Assembly: GCA_945485605.1 (NCBI GenBank)
Contig: CALYSG010000071.1
Location: 1 to 8,914, forward strand
From: an uncultured Clostridia bacterium
Lineage (GTDB): Bacteria > Bacillota > Clostridia > Oscillospirales > CAG-272
Direction: 5' to 3'
DNA length: 8,914 bases
Under the pieces are notes generated by a model that was not told the DNA's origin, searched no databases, and worked only from the letters and a program-made list of their open reading frames with translations. Every line of letters begins with the position of its first letter. The first letter of the stretch is position 1. Below, piece after piece: positions 1-6,799 of the stretch. Made by a program: the position numbers and the translations under genes.

Positions 1-678
1 TATGGTTACAGAAGAATATGTGCCGTTTTGAAAGCAAAAGGTTACGCAATTAACCATAAAACAGTGCTAAAACTGATGAAATCTCTTAATTTGCGTGGCA
101 AACAAAGCAAAAATGGCAAATACCATTCCTACAAAGGTGAGGTTGGTAAGGTTGCGGATAATTTGCTGAAAAGAGATTTTCATGCAGACAAGCCGTTTGA
201 AAAGCTCACTACCGATGTTACAGAGTTCAAGATCGGCGACGAAAAGGTTTATCTTTCTCCCGTGTTGGATATGTTCAACCGTGAAATTGTATCTTACTCT
301 ATCTCAACAAGTCCTAATCTATGGCAAATACGTGAAATGTTAGACGGATTGTTTGAAAAGCTTCCCGCCGATGCACGGCCACTATTCCACTCCGACCAAG
401 GCTGGCAATACCAACACGCTGAATACCAACGACTACTCGCCGAACACAACATTACTCAAAGCATGTCCCGAAAAGGAAATTGTATGGACAATGGCATAAT
501 GGAAAACTTTTTTGGCAGACTGAAAGTTGAGATGTATTACGGCGAAAAGTTTGAATCCCCTCGGGGATTCATTGAGAAGCTGGAAGAATACATACATTAC
601 TACAACAACGAAAGAATTTCTCTAAAACTAAAAGGAATGAGCCCAGTTCAGTACCGAGCTCATTCACAAGCAATTTAA
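1..678 (+). CDS. IS3-family transposase OrfB, DDE integrase core (5'-partial)
   Basis: This is the catalytic subunit of an IS3-type transposase, which cuts and joins the element ends as OrfA-OrfB fusion. The reading frame is open from base 1 (YGYRRI is read at the very start), so the gene begins upstream and the TTG at 28 is not its true start. YGYRR belongs to the HTH_21 region that precedes the rve integrase core in this family. In window codon numbering the catalytic triad is visible: D72 in TTDVTEF, D132 in HSDQGWQYQ, and E168 in NCMDNGIMENFFGRLK. The second D and the E are separated by 35 residues, the classic DD(35)E spacing of IS3. The C-terminus carries the family signature YYNNERI followed by KGMSPVQYR. 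No frameshift or stop is seen in the visible part, so the enzyme may be intact. Confidence 0.95.
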   Translation, partial: YGYRRICAVLKAKGYAINHKTVLKLMKSLNLRGKQSKNGKYHSYKGEVGKVADNLLKRDFHADKPFEKLTTDVTEFKIGDEKVYLSPVLDMFNREIVSYSISTSPNLWQIREMLDGLFEKLPADARPLFHSDQGWQYQHAEYQRLLAEHNITQSMSRKGNCMDNGIMENFFGRLKVEMYYGEKFESPRGFIEKLEEYIHYYNNERISLKLKGMSPVQYRAHSQAI

Positions 679-688
679 TGTTTAACTT

Positions 689-713
689 TGTCTAAACTTT
701 TGGGTTCACTTCA
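689..713 (-). repeat. Right terminal inverted repeat (IRR) of the IS3-family element
   Basis: Read on the minus strand, the element begins TGAAGTGAACCC and continues through CAAAAGTTTAGACA. This matches the general form of IS150-type IS3 ends, which start with TG, have a run of C, then AAAAGTT(T)AGACA. It lies 10 bp past the transposase stop codon. The left copy is outside the window, so the repeat pair and the target-site duplication cannot be checked here; the outer boundary at 713 rests on the TG...CA rule. Confidence 0.8.
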
Positions 714-729
714 TTCGGGTGCTTTTTTT
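707..729 (+). terminator. Possible terminator, or half of an older bidirectional terminator, at the IS junction
   Basis: CACTT (707-711) can pair with GGGTG (717-721) around a five-base loop, with two G-U pairs, followed by C and seven T residues (723-729). It could end transposase transcription. The stem is weak and the IS boundary (713) falls inside its loop. The outer half, GGGTGC plus the T tract, reads on the minus strand as an A tract followed by GCACCC. That is the proximal half of a typical bidirectional terminator for the minus-strand operon ending at 739. The partner half is not present in the right flank. Confidence 0.35.
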
Positions 730-738
730 ATTTTCGGA

Positions 739-2859
739 TCACTTTATATAAGGCAGATTCAATGTAATATTGCCTCCGTCTGCGACCAAGACATTCTGCA
801 GTCCTACCCGGCTGATTATGAACTTATTCTCCGGTGTGCTACTGTTTTCCGAAAAACGCTGAGCTGAGCCGGGGAAAAATGCATATTTTGCATCGACAAG
901 GCGGTAAAAATCAACCGTGGTCGGGTACTTTATTGATCCGTGGTGCGAGATCTGAACGATATCGCTCTTAAGATAATCGCCGTAGGTCGCGCAGAGTGCA
1001 TTACCTCCCGTGACCTGTAAATCTCCCGGAAGGATCACCGTCTGTCCTCCAAGAGTTACGCGGCTCACGACCGACGTATCGTTTCCGAATCCGAGATTCT
1101 CGATGTGAGGATAAAGCGCTTCTTGCGTCTGAAGGATCTCGACCTTTGCATCGGCGAACTGCATGACCGTTCCGTCGTGTACCTTTATCATTTTTGCGCC
1201 CGAGAATGCCTGCACATATTTTCGTATCTTATCCGGAGTGGCGATGCCTGCCTTATCCTCGTCGTAATACGCTCCGGCGCTGTTGCAGACTACGTAATCA
1301 AGCTCGATATCCTTCGCGTGATTCGACGAAAACGCTGCGAAGGCTCTCACGTGGTCGCCGTGCATATGCGTGAGGAGCCACATACGTACGACGGGTTTCT
1401 TATCTGTGACGTTAAGCTCATTCAGGGCGTTCATAACCGTCTCGCCGTCAGCCGAAAATCCGCCGTCGTAGATAAGGAAGCTGCCGTCAGATAGTCTGAA
1501 TATCAAGCCGAGTCCGTTTGTGTTGTCGGCGCTGTAGGAAAGTGTCAAAATCGTCACCGATGGCTCGGCGATCTTCTCGAATGTTTCTCCTTCGACAATA
1601 GGAGCAAGGTGCAGAGTGCTCTTCTCGGTCAGGACCTTGGTCCTTCCCGACTTCGGGTCAAGCGAAATATGGATATTTCCCTTCGAGCCCTTATAGCTCG
1701 CAAAAAGGTTTCCTCCGAGGTCGCTTGACGAATATTTTACAAAACCCGATGCTTCAAGCGAGGCGCAGTAAGCGTCAAAATCAGCCTTATTTGTCGCGTC
1801 GTAGTATGTAGCGAGAACATCGTCATCACAGTCGAGGGCTCCGGCATAGCTTCCCGCAGTGAACTTCGGCGCTTCGGAGAAATATCCTTCGTATTTCCAG
1901 ATGCGCGGTTCGTCACAGAAGAGGCTGAGGTCAACCTTACCGGCAGAGTCGGTCATTTTCGTTGCCGCGATCATAACGGTCAGCTTTTTTGCAGCGAGAG
2001 CCGAGGTGACTTTTGTGTGGCCGACAGCGCAGATCTTGTTGCCGATCTTGAAGATTCCGTACTCGTCGGGTGCCAGCTCAGCGAGAGCTTCCGCCGTTTC
2101 GGGCTCGGCGGTATTTCCTAGAAGGATCTCCTTCTTTTCCTTATCGTAGGTCATATCCGACGGGATCTTGTCGTCCTCGTAAGACATGACGAACCTTTCG
2201 CCGGTCAGCTTGTCTATTTCGTTTTTGAAATCAAGCCAGACCTGCATCATGTTCTCATTTGATCCGAACGGATAGATTATCGAATATTCGGCGACCGAAG
2301 AACTGACAAGTGTCACCGGCGAGAACTCCGCGCTTGTGTATGCAAGGTCGGCGGGGACGTCAAAGTATCCGTCGGTACTCTCGCCGGAAAGATATTTTTC
2401 TATGAAACAGTCTACCGCATACTCGGTGAGTGCCTCGTTTGCAGTCGCTATGACTATGCTCTTTCCGACGAGGGTTAAAGAGAAGACCTGCTTCCCTCCG
2501 AGAGAGGCAAAAGCGTCGGATGAAAGACTTCTGTCGGTCGCGCCGACAAGGATCTCACACGCCTCTTCCGGGTCACCCTCGGGTTTCCCGGCTCGGTCGG
2601 TAAGGTATTCTATACCCGCGCCCGCCTTAGCGTCGATAGCCTTCTTCAGGCGCGTTGTCTGTTCGATCAAAAGCTCTGATGCACCGACGGGGCGTATCAG
2701 ACGGTAAGAAGAAACATTGACACGATATTCGCCCGCCTCGGTCTTTCCTGTATCAGTAGCCTCTCCGCCTCCGCCCGACACACAGCCCGTAAGGGTTGAG
2801 AGCATCAGAATAAGGCAGAGAAGCCACGACAGAAGCCTTATAAAAGACTTGATCTTCAC
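739..2859 (-). CDS. Surface lipoprotein with C-terminal metallo-beta-lactamase-fold hydrolase domain (ComEC-like)
   Basis: Predicted exported lipoprotein of 706 residues. A signal peptide (KIK, then a hydrophobic stretch at about 7-21) ends in lipobox LTGC with the lipidated Cys at 26, followed by a glycine-rich linker. Residues about 50-170 and 190-300 look like two copies of one alpha/beta domain: each starts with a Y-x-(I/L)-I-x-P-x-G strand and contains EILVGATDR or EILLGNTAEP. Similar domains precede catalytic modules in some carbohydrate-active enzymes. Residues about 330-420 form a third, unrecognised module. The C-terminal part (about 433-706) has metallo-hydrolase motifs: THMHGDH (H498, H500, D502, H503), PGD (D613) and SHHGS (H639, H640), the last typical of ComEC-type and related phosphodiesterase MBL domains rather than true beta-lactamases. 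The GTG start lies in the TGA of the upstream solute-binding gene (GTGA, 4-bp overlap), has no strong ribosome site, and implies translational coupling. The substrate is unknown; a phosphodiester or similar ester outside the membrane is inferred. Confidence 0.85.
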   Translation of the reverse strand: MKIKSFIRLLSWLLCLILMLSTLTGCVSGGGGEATDTGKTEAGEYRVNVSSYRLIRPVGASELLIEQTTRLKKAIDAKAGAGIEYLTDRAGKPEGDPEEACEILVGATDRSLSSDAFASLGGKQVFSLTLVGKSIVIATANEALTEYAVDCFIEKYLSGESTDGYFDVPADLAYTSAEFSPVTLVSSSVAEYSIIYPFGSNENMMQVWLDFKNEIDKLTGERFVMSYEDDKIPSDMTYDKEKKEILLGNTAEPETAEALAELAPDEYGIFKIGNKICAVGHTKVTSALAAKKLTVMIAATKMTDSAGKVDLSLFCDEPRIWKYEGYFSEAPKFTAGSYAGALDCDDDVLATYYDATNKADFDAYCASLEASGFVKYSSSDLGGNLFASYKGSKGNIHISLDPKSGRTKVLTEKSTLHLAPIVEGETFEKIAEPSVTILTLSYSADNTNGLGLIFRLSDGSFLIYDGGFSADGETVMNALNELNVTDKKPVVRMWLLTHMHGDHVRAFAAFSSNHAKDIELDYVVCNSAGAYYDEDKAGIATPDKIRKYVQAFSGAKMIKVHDGTVMQFADAKVEILQTQEALYPHIENLGFGNDTSVVSRVTLGGQTVILPGDLQVTGGNALCATYGDYLKSDIVQISHHGSIKYPTTVDFYRLVDAKYAFFPGSAQRFSENSSTPENKFIISRVGLQNVLVADGGNITLNLPYIK

Positions 2860-4340
2860 TTTTGCTTACTGTTTGCGAACGAATCGTTCAGCTTCTTGAG
2901 GTCATTGTCTATAAGAGACTTGCTGTCCTTTATATCTGTCCTCAAGGTTGCTTCGTTGTTGCCTACAAGGGTGAACAGATTCTTGCTCGGCATACCGCCG
3001 AGTATCTGATCGCTGAATATGAGCCCGATCTCCATGACCGACGAGCTGCGAAGGATGTCGAACATTTCGGCGTCGTCACGTTTATCGGAATACTGACCCT
3101 TAAGAGTTTTGTTGAATACCGCGGGAGTGACCGTTTTGCTGCTTTCATAGGCGAGGAGCTCAAGATACGCGGAGCACATATCTGCGGTATCGGCATCGAC
3201 ATTCGAGTTGACCGCGTAAAGTGTATAAGTATTTGCAAGGAGCGTGCGGTAGCTCTCACCCTCCGCATAGAGAGGGGCGGGAAGTATACCGTAGATTATT
3301 CCGTTCGTATCGGTGAGTGTATTTATCGTGAGACGTACCGATGCCATGTAGAAGAGCGATCTGCCCGACTTGAATATGTTTGCGGAATTGGCGAAGGACT
3401 TATTCGCATAGAACCAGTCGTTATCGGTATAGAAAAGATTGTTGATCTTCTCAAGAAGCTTCTCGTTCTTTTCCGTCGCGTACTTCGGGGATAGCTTAAG
3501 ACCGTTCGCACCGTCATTTTCTATAATGCTCATACCCATTCCGACGAAAAGCGGATTTATCATTCCGCTGTAGCTCGCAAAGCCGAACATATCGCCCGCG
3601 CTCTTTGCACTGTCGGTGTCAAGATTCTTATACTGGTTTTCGGTTTCGGCAATAAAAGCGTCAAGCGTCCATTTATTGTTTCTTACAAGGTCGTAGTATT
3701 TCTTGCCGCCGTCATCGGTAAGGTCTTTGTTGAAGAACATTCCCTGCATACCGAGAAGGGTATTTATCGAAATATCGCCCGAGCAGAAATAGACACTGTC
3801 CATTATCGTGCAGTTTTCGATAAGGTTCTTCGGCCACCATTCGTTTGTGAAATTAAGGTATCTCGTTTCGTTGAGGTCGTAAAGATAGCCCTCTGCCGCG
3901 AGAGCACCGATGACCATGCTGTGCCCGGCAACGATCTGAACCTCTCCGTTTCTGTGCGCCTCAAAATATTCTTTGAATTTCTTGAGGTTCGACTTGTTTC
4001 CCGGCTGACCGTCCCATTCGATATCGACGCCGAGCCTTCCGGTGACATCAAGATCCCTGTAATAGATCGCGTCGTCTACGGGAACTCCGGTCTCTTTTTC
4101 AATGTTGAACTCGTTATTGTTTGCGTCGCTCCAGTAAAGCACTCCTATGGTCTTGCCCTTGTAATCCTTGACGTCTTCCATATATTTTGTCTCGGGGGCA
4201 TCGGTTACCGCAGTGGTGCTTTCTCCGGCATTGTCAGCGGTGGTATCCTTTGTCGTGTCATCGCCCCCGGTCGTGCAGGAAGCAAGAACTCCGGCGAGCA
4301 TAAGCAGAGCAAGGACAGCTGCAAAAATACGTACTTTCAT
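2856..4340 (-). CDS. Extracellular solute-binding lipoprotein, ABC-type family 1
   Basis: This 494-residue protein is a predicted membrane-anchored substrate-binding component of an ABC importer, most likely for a sugar or oligosaccharide. The signal peptide (residues 1-21) ends in lipobox LASC with Cys22. A Thr/Asp/Ala-rich tether covers about residues 23-52. The mature part shows family features: an initial strand KTIGVLYW (63-70), YYRDLDVTGRLGVDIEW (93-109), GDI...GMQGMFFNKDL (188-207), NKWTLDAF (222-229), and the C-terminal LELLAYES...VTPAVFNKTLKGQYSDKRD region (393-422) typical of Clostridial members. It starts at ATG 4340 behind a strong AGGAGG site, 21 bp after the oxidoreductase stop, and its TGA overlaps the next gene's GTG. 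No permease or ATPase gene lies in the window, so it is either an orphan using a distant transporter or the rest of the system is elsewhere. The ligand cannot be predicted. Confidence 0.88.
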   Translation of the reverse strand: MKVRIFAAVLALLMLAGVLASCTTGGDDTTKDTTADNAGESTTAVTDAPETKYMEDVKDYKGKTIGVLYWSDANNNEFNIEKETGVPVDDAIYYRDLDVTGRLGVDIEWDGQPGNKSNLKKFKEYFEAHRNGEVQIVAGHSMVIGALAAEGYLYDLNETRYLNFTNEWWPKNLIENCTIMDSVYFCSGDISINTLLGMQGMFFNKDLTDDGGKKYYDLVRNNKWTLDAFIAETENQYKNLDTDSAKSAGDMFGFASYSGMINPLFVGMGMSIIENDGANGLKLSPKYATEKNEKLLEKINNLFYTDNDWFYANKSFANSANIFKSGRSLFYMASVRLTINTLTDTNGIIYGILPAPLYAEGESYRTLLANTYTLYAVNSNVDADTADMCSAYLELLAYESSKTVTPAVFNKTLKGQYSDKRDDAEMFDILRSSSVMEIGLIFSDQILGGMPSKNLFTLVGNNEATLRTDIKDSKSLIDNDLKKLNDSFANSKQK

Positions 4341-4348
4341 ATCTGTAT

Positions 4349-4354
4349 CCTCCT
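4349..4354 (-). promoter_or_regulatory. Strong ribosome binding site of the solute-binding protein gene
   Basis: AGGAGG on the minus strand lies eight bases before the ATG at 4340. It sits in the 21-bp gap between the oxidoreductase and the lipoprotein gene. It is the strongest site in the operon, suggesting the binding protein is made in excess over the flavoprotein and over the coupled hydrolase downstream, which has no comparable site. Confidence 0.85.
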
Positions 4355-4361
4355 AAAAAAA

Positions 4362-5663
4362 TTACTCGTCAATGTCAGTGACTGCCCCGTGAGCCTTAAG
4401 GTTGCTTTTAAGCTCACCGACGGGCACTTCTCCGACAGCGATCCCGCGAGATGCGGCAATGGCGGCGGCAGCTCCCGCTGCCTGACCGGTAGCCATGCAG
4501 GCGGGCATAACGCGAAGACTTCCCGCAGCCTGCGATTCCGCACTTATGGTTTTTCCGGCGACGAGAAGGTTCGGGCATCCCTTCGGCACAAGGCATCGGT
4601 AGGGTATCTCATACATATTCGCGCTCTCGCCGTGAAATCCGCCGCTGACCTTGCCGTCGCGGCTGTGGACGTCCATTCCGTAGCCGAAGACGCAGATCGA
4701 ATCGTCAAATCTCGTGCCTTCACAGACATCCTTGACGGTTATTCGGTATTCTCCGACGATGTGGCGGCTCTCGCGAACCCCGAGCACCGGAGCGACCTGC
4801 GTCAGCTCGGCTTTCTCAAAGCCCGGAAGCGAGCGAAGGGTCTCAAATGACTTGAGCACCTGTCTCCTTGCCTCTATATGAGCGTCGGTCATACTTCTTG
4901 CGTCGTTTGCGTTGACAAAGTATACACGCTCGTGATTTACCTTGTAGCGACCCTTTTCGGGCATTTTGTAAGCCTTCACGGGCCTTGGCGGGCGGGCGTT
5001 ACGTGCGGCGTAGACCTCGTCGTCCACTCCGTCAATCTCAAAGAAGAGTGTAGCCGGCTGAGGTGCCGAGCCGTCCTCTCCTCCATTCCATGTGGGCACT
5101 CCGGCGGAAAACGCCACGTCTGCGTTGCCGGTGCAGTCTATGTATTCCTTCGCCTTCATAGCGACGAGTCCCTGCGGCGCATCAAGGACAACAGAGACTA
5201 TACTGCCGTTTTCCGAGACCTCGCAGTCAACGAATTTCGTGTAGAAGAAGAGCTCGACTCCCGCCTCACGCGTGAGATCGTCAAGCGCCAGCTGGAGAGC
5301 GAAGGAATCAAAGGGCGTCACGTGCTTGTGATACCTTTTGATAAACGAAGAATATATGCTCGGTGCATCGGTTTCGGAGGGATAGACAGCGCCGTTTTCC
5401 GAGGCGGTGCGCTCCACTATCTCGTCGAAGATGCCGTGAACGACCTGGCGGTCTCCGTCTCGGTCATAGCAGGTCATGAAGGGGCCGACGAGGGCTGTTG
5501 TCGCCATCCCGCCGAGCATTCCGCTCGCCTCGATCAGAACGGTCTTCTGTCCGGTCCTTGCGGCTTCTATTGCGGCGCAGACACCCGCCGGACCTCCGCC
5601 GAGAACAGCTACGTCATATTCACCGATGACGGGAAGTTCTCTTTTGTAGCTTATGCGGTTCAT
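4362..5663 (-). CDS. FAD-dependent oxidoreductase, FAD_oxidored (PF12831-like) family
   Basis: A 433-residue cytoplasmic flavoprotein. Residues 16-45 form the Rossmann dinucleotide fold: YDVAVLGGGPAGVCAA with GGGPAG at 22-27 and the ribose-binding Glu at 45 (VLIE). GGMAT follows at 51-55. The middle has IDCTGNADVA (175-184) and GVRESRHIVGEY (295-306). The C-terminal FAD-binding strand has IPYRCLVPKGCPNLLVAGKT and then GSLRVMPACMATGQAAGAAA up to residue 400, strongly characteristic of this family. No signal peptide or iron-sulfur cysteine cluster is visible. The ATG at 5663 has AAGGAAAGGA just upstream. In gut anaerobes, members often sit beside carbohydrate transporters and hydrolases, but their substrates are mostly unknown; oxidation or reduction of a sugar-derived or ring-bearing compound is only a guess. 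It is the first gene of the likely three-gene operon with the solute-binding and metallo-hydrolase lipoproteins. Confidence 0.9.
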   Translation of the reverse strand: MNRISYKRELPVIGEYDVAVLGGGPAGVCAAIEAARTGQKTVLIEASGMLGGMATTALVGPFMTCYDRDGDRQVVHGIFDEIVERTASENGAVYPSETDAPSIYSSFIKRYHKHVTPFDSFALQLALDDLTREAGVELFFYTKFVDCEVSENGSIVSVVLDAPQGLVAMKAKEYIDCTGNADVAFSAGVPTWNGGEDGSAPQPATLFFEIDGVDDEVYAARNARPPRPVKAYKMPEKGRYKVNHERVYFVNANDARSMTDAHIEARRQVLKSFETLRSLPGFEKAELTQVAPVLGVRESRHIVGEYRITVKDVCEGTRFDDSICVFGYGMDVHSRDGKVSGGFHGESANMYEIPYRCLVPKGCPNLLVAGKTISAESQAAGSLRVMPACMATGQAAGAAAAIAASRGIAVGEVPVGELKSNLKAHGAVTDIDE

Positions 5664-5787
5664 TTTTTATCCTTTCCTTATAATAAAGAGGTTTTTCGAA
5701 GCAATATGATCTCTGTTCGGGCAAAATCCGCAAAACGCAGAACGGAATATACGTTTTTTGGTATTTACCTTCAGATATTGCAATTAC
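5664..5787 (-). promoter_or_regulatory. About 120-nt untranslated leader of the oxidoreductase operon
   Basis: If transcription begins about 7 bases after the -10 box at 5794-5799, the leader is about 120 nt. No convincing intrinsic terminator or known riboswitch core was found by eye. It contains two GCAAAA motifs on the plus strand at 5721 and 5730 (period 9), within GGCAAAATCC and CGCAAAACGC, which could be tandem half-sites for a regulator or chance. AAGGAAAGGA immediately precedes the ATG at 5663. Confidence 0.35.
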
Positions 5788-5793
5788 ATGACA

Positions 5794-5799
5794 ATTATA
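5794..5799 (-). promoter_or_regulatory. -10 box of a probable activator-dependent promoter for the oxidoreductase operon
   Basis: A perfect TATAAT lies on the minus strand, preceded by GGGG, about 51 bases beyond the stop codon of the AraC-type gene. At 16-18 bp spacing the -35 position reads roughly TATGAA, far from TTGACA; the nearest TTGATA would need a 21-bp spacer. A good -10 with no usable -35 is typical of promoters needing an activator, and an AraC-family activator is encoded directly upstream. No terminator is seen after the AraC gene, so readthrough from its promoter may also contribute. Confidence 0.5.
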
Positions 5800-5812
5800 C
5801 CCCTATTAAAGA

Positions 5813-5824
5813 GATATTCATATC
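5813..5824. promoter_or_regulatory. Perfect 12-bp palindrome over the -35 position; candidate operator
   Basis: GATAT-TC-ATATC is a perfect inverted repeat centred about 31 bases before the predicted start site. Its position is where an activator touching RNA polymerase, or a blocking repressor, would bind. AraC-family proteins more often use direct repeats, and the motif is AT-rich, so chance is possible. Confidence 0.3.
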
Positions 5825-5849
5825 AATTTACGGACTATAAATAGCAATT

Positions 5850-6734
5850 TTACGACTTTTCTTTTTGTATCAAAGCCTTCTCGTGATTTTTGTTGCAGAA
5901 GCGAGAGGGGGTTACTCCCGTTTCAGCCGAAAAGACCTTTATAAAGTAGGACGTGCTGTTGAAGCCGCAGGCAAACGCCGTCTCGGTCACCCCTGCTCCC
6001 GCAGACAGCAGGTCCTTCGCCGCTTTTATTCGAATGAATACAAGATAGCCGTGCAGCGTTGTGCCGGTATGGATCCTGAACAGTCTTGACAGATAGTCGC
6101 GGTTGATACTGAAATGCCCGGCGATCTCGGCGACGCCGATAGGCTGACCGAAGTTTTCCCTGACATACAGGATAACGCGGCTGACAAGCGGAGGGATCCT
6201 TCCGGCGGGAGTGCCTCCGCGCTCGCCGAGGCAGTCTCGCGCTTCTTCGGCGATCCTTGCAACAAGTCCGGCAGACGCGCCGAAGAGCGCAAGGTCGTCC
6301 GCCTCCGGCTCTGAGAGCATGAGCTCGCCAATCCTTCCGAGTCTTGAGAAAAAGGCCTCCTGCCGCTCGGGACGTATCCTGAAAAAGTTCTCCGAGGCGA
6401 GCTTGTCGCTTCGCATAAATCCGAGAGCATCCGGCGTCACCTCCGAAAAAGCGTCGGCGGGCAGCCAGACAGCGTATCTCTCGTAGACCGAAGCCTCACG
6501 GCAGAATGCGTAATGCTCGTCACCGGGGCGACAGAAAAAAACGTCGCCCTTCTTCAGCATATACTGCACTCCGTTTGCCATATGAAGCATCTCTCCCGAA
6601 AGGGGAATGCAGATCTCGAAGAACCTGTGACTGTGAAGATGGTCGAAATATGTCTCCGGCGTAACAGCCTCGCGGGCATAGCGAAGCTTTATGCTCCTTC
6701 CGCCGCAGAGCTCTATCGTCCTGTCGTATCTCAT
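5850..6734 (-). CDS. AraC-family transcriptional regulator with N-terminal cupin sensor domain
   Basis: A 294-residue regulator from the ATG at 6734. Residues about 15-95 form a cupin-like AraC-type ligand-binding domain with HLHSHRFFEI (32-41), MLKKGDVFFCRPGDEHYAF (59-77) typical of sugar-responsive members. Residues about 186-282 are the double helix-turn-helix domain: IGVAEIAGHFSINRDYLSRLF (199-219) and ETAFACGFNSTSYFIKVF...ETGVTPSRF, the usual second helix pair and end signature. The frame stays open to an ATG at 6833, but that would place the near-consensus promoter at 6771-6799 inside the coding region, and AAGGA lies six bases before 6734, so the shorter start is chosen. It is cotranscribed in direction with, and lies 186 bp upstream of, the oxidoreductase operon, its likely target. 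The effector is unknown. Confidence 0.92.
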   Translation of the reverse strand: MRYDRTIELCGGRSIKLRYAREAVTPETYFDHLHSHRFFEICIPLSGEMLHMANGVQYMLKKGDVFFCRPGDEHYAFCREASVYERYAVWLPADAFSEVTPDALGFMRSDKLASENFFRIRPERQEAFFSRLGRIGELMLSEPEADDLALFGASAGLVARIAEEARDCLGERGGTPAGRIPPLVSRVILYVRENFGQPIGVAEIAGHFSINRDYLSRLFRIHTGTTLHGYLVFIRIKAAKDLLSAGAGVTETAFACGFNSTSYFIKVFSAETGVTPSRFCNKNHEKALIQKEKS

Positions 6735-6770
6735 TTTCTTTCCTTTCGCAAAAGCGGTTTTTGCCTTTAA

Positions 6771-6799
6771 ATGATACCATTGGTGAGCCTGTTTGTCAA
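6771..6799 (-). promoter_or_regulatory. Near-consensus housekeeping promoter of the AraC-type regulator gene
   Basis: On the minus strand TTGACA (6794-6799) is separated by exactly 17 bp from TATCAT (6771-6776), one mismatch from the sigma-A consensus in total. The start site would fall near 6764, giving a leader of about 30 nt with AAGGA before the ATG at 6734. It suggests steady, activator-independent expression of the regulator. Confidence 0.8.

Larger units (their letters stand above)
1..713 (+). mobile_element. Right part of an IS3-family (IS150-like) insertion sequence, truncated by the window edge
   Basis: The segment contains the 3' portion of an IS3-type orfB transposase followed by a terminal inverted repeat that ends in CA at 713. 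The left end, orfA and the left inverted repeat lie outside the window. Base composition is clearly lower in GC than the adjacent minus-strand genes, consistent with a recently acquired element. The element stops only 25 bp beyond the stop codon of the metallo-hydrolase lipoprotein, so it sits directly at the 3' end of that operon and breaks no coding region visible here. Assignment to the IS3 family is secure; the subgroup (IS150-like) is inferred from the transposase motifs and the end sequence. Confidence 0.9.

Noticed and set aside
739..1600. Antibiotic-degrading beta-lactamase
   Set aside because: Only the fold is shared. The SHHGS motif and lack of class B ligand spacing point to ComEC-like or phosphodiesterase-type MBL hydrolases.
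3921..4850. 309-residue plus-strand frame
   Set aside because: It spans parts of two minus-strand genes and their spacer, has no domain, and is a shadow frame.
4878..5840. 320-residue plus-strand frame across the oxidoreductase gene and its leader
   Set aside because: Antisense to the FAD oxidoreductase, whose fold motifs are complete; the frame has no ribosome site or family resemblance.
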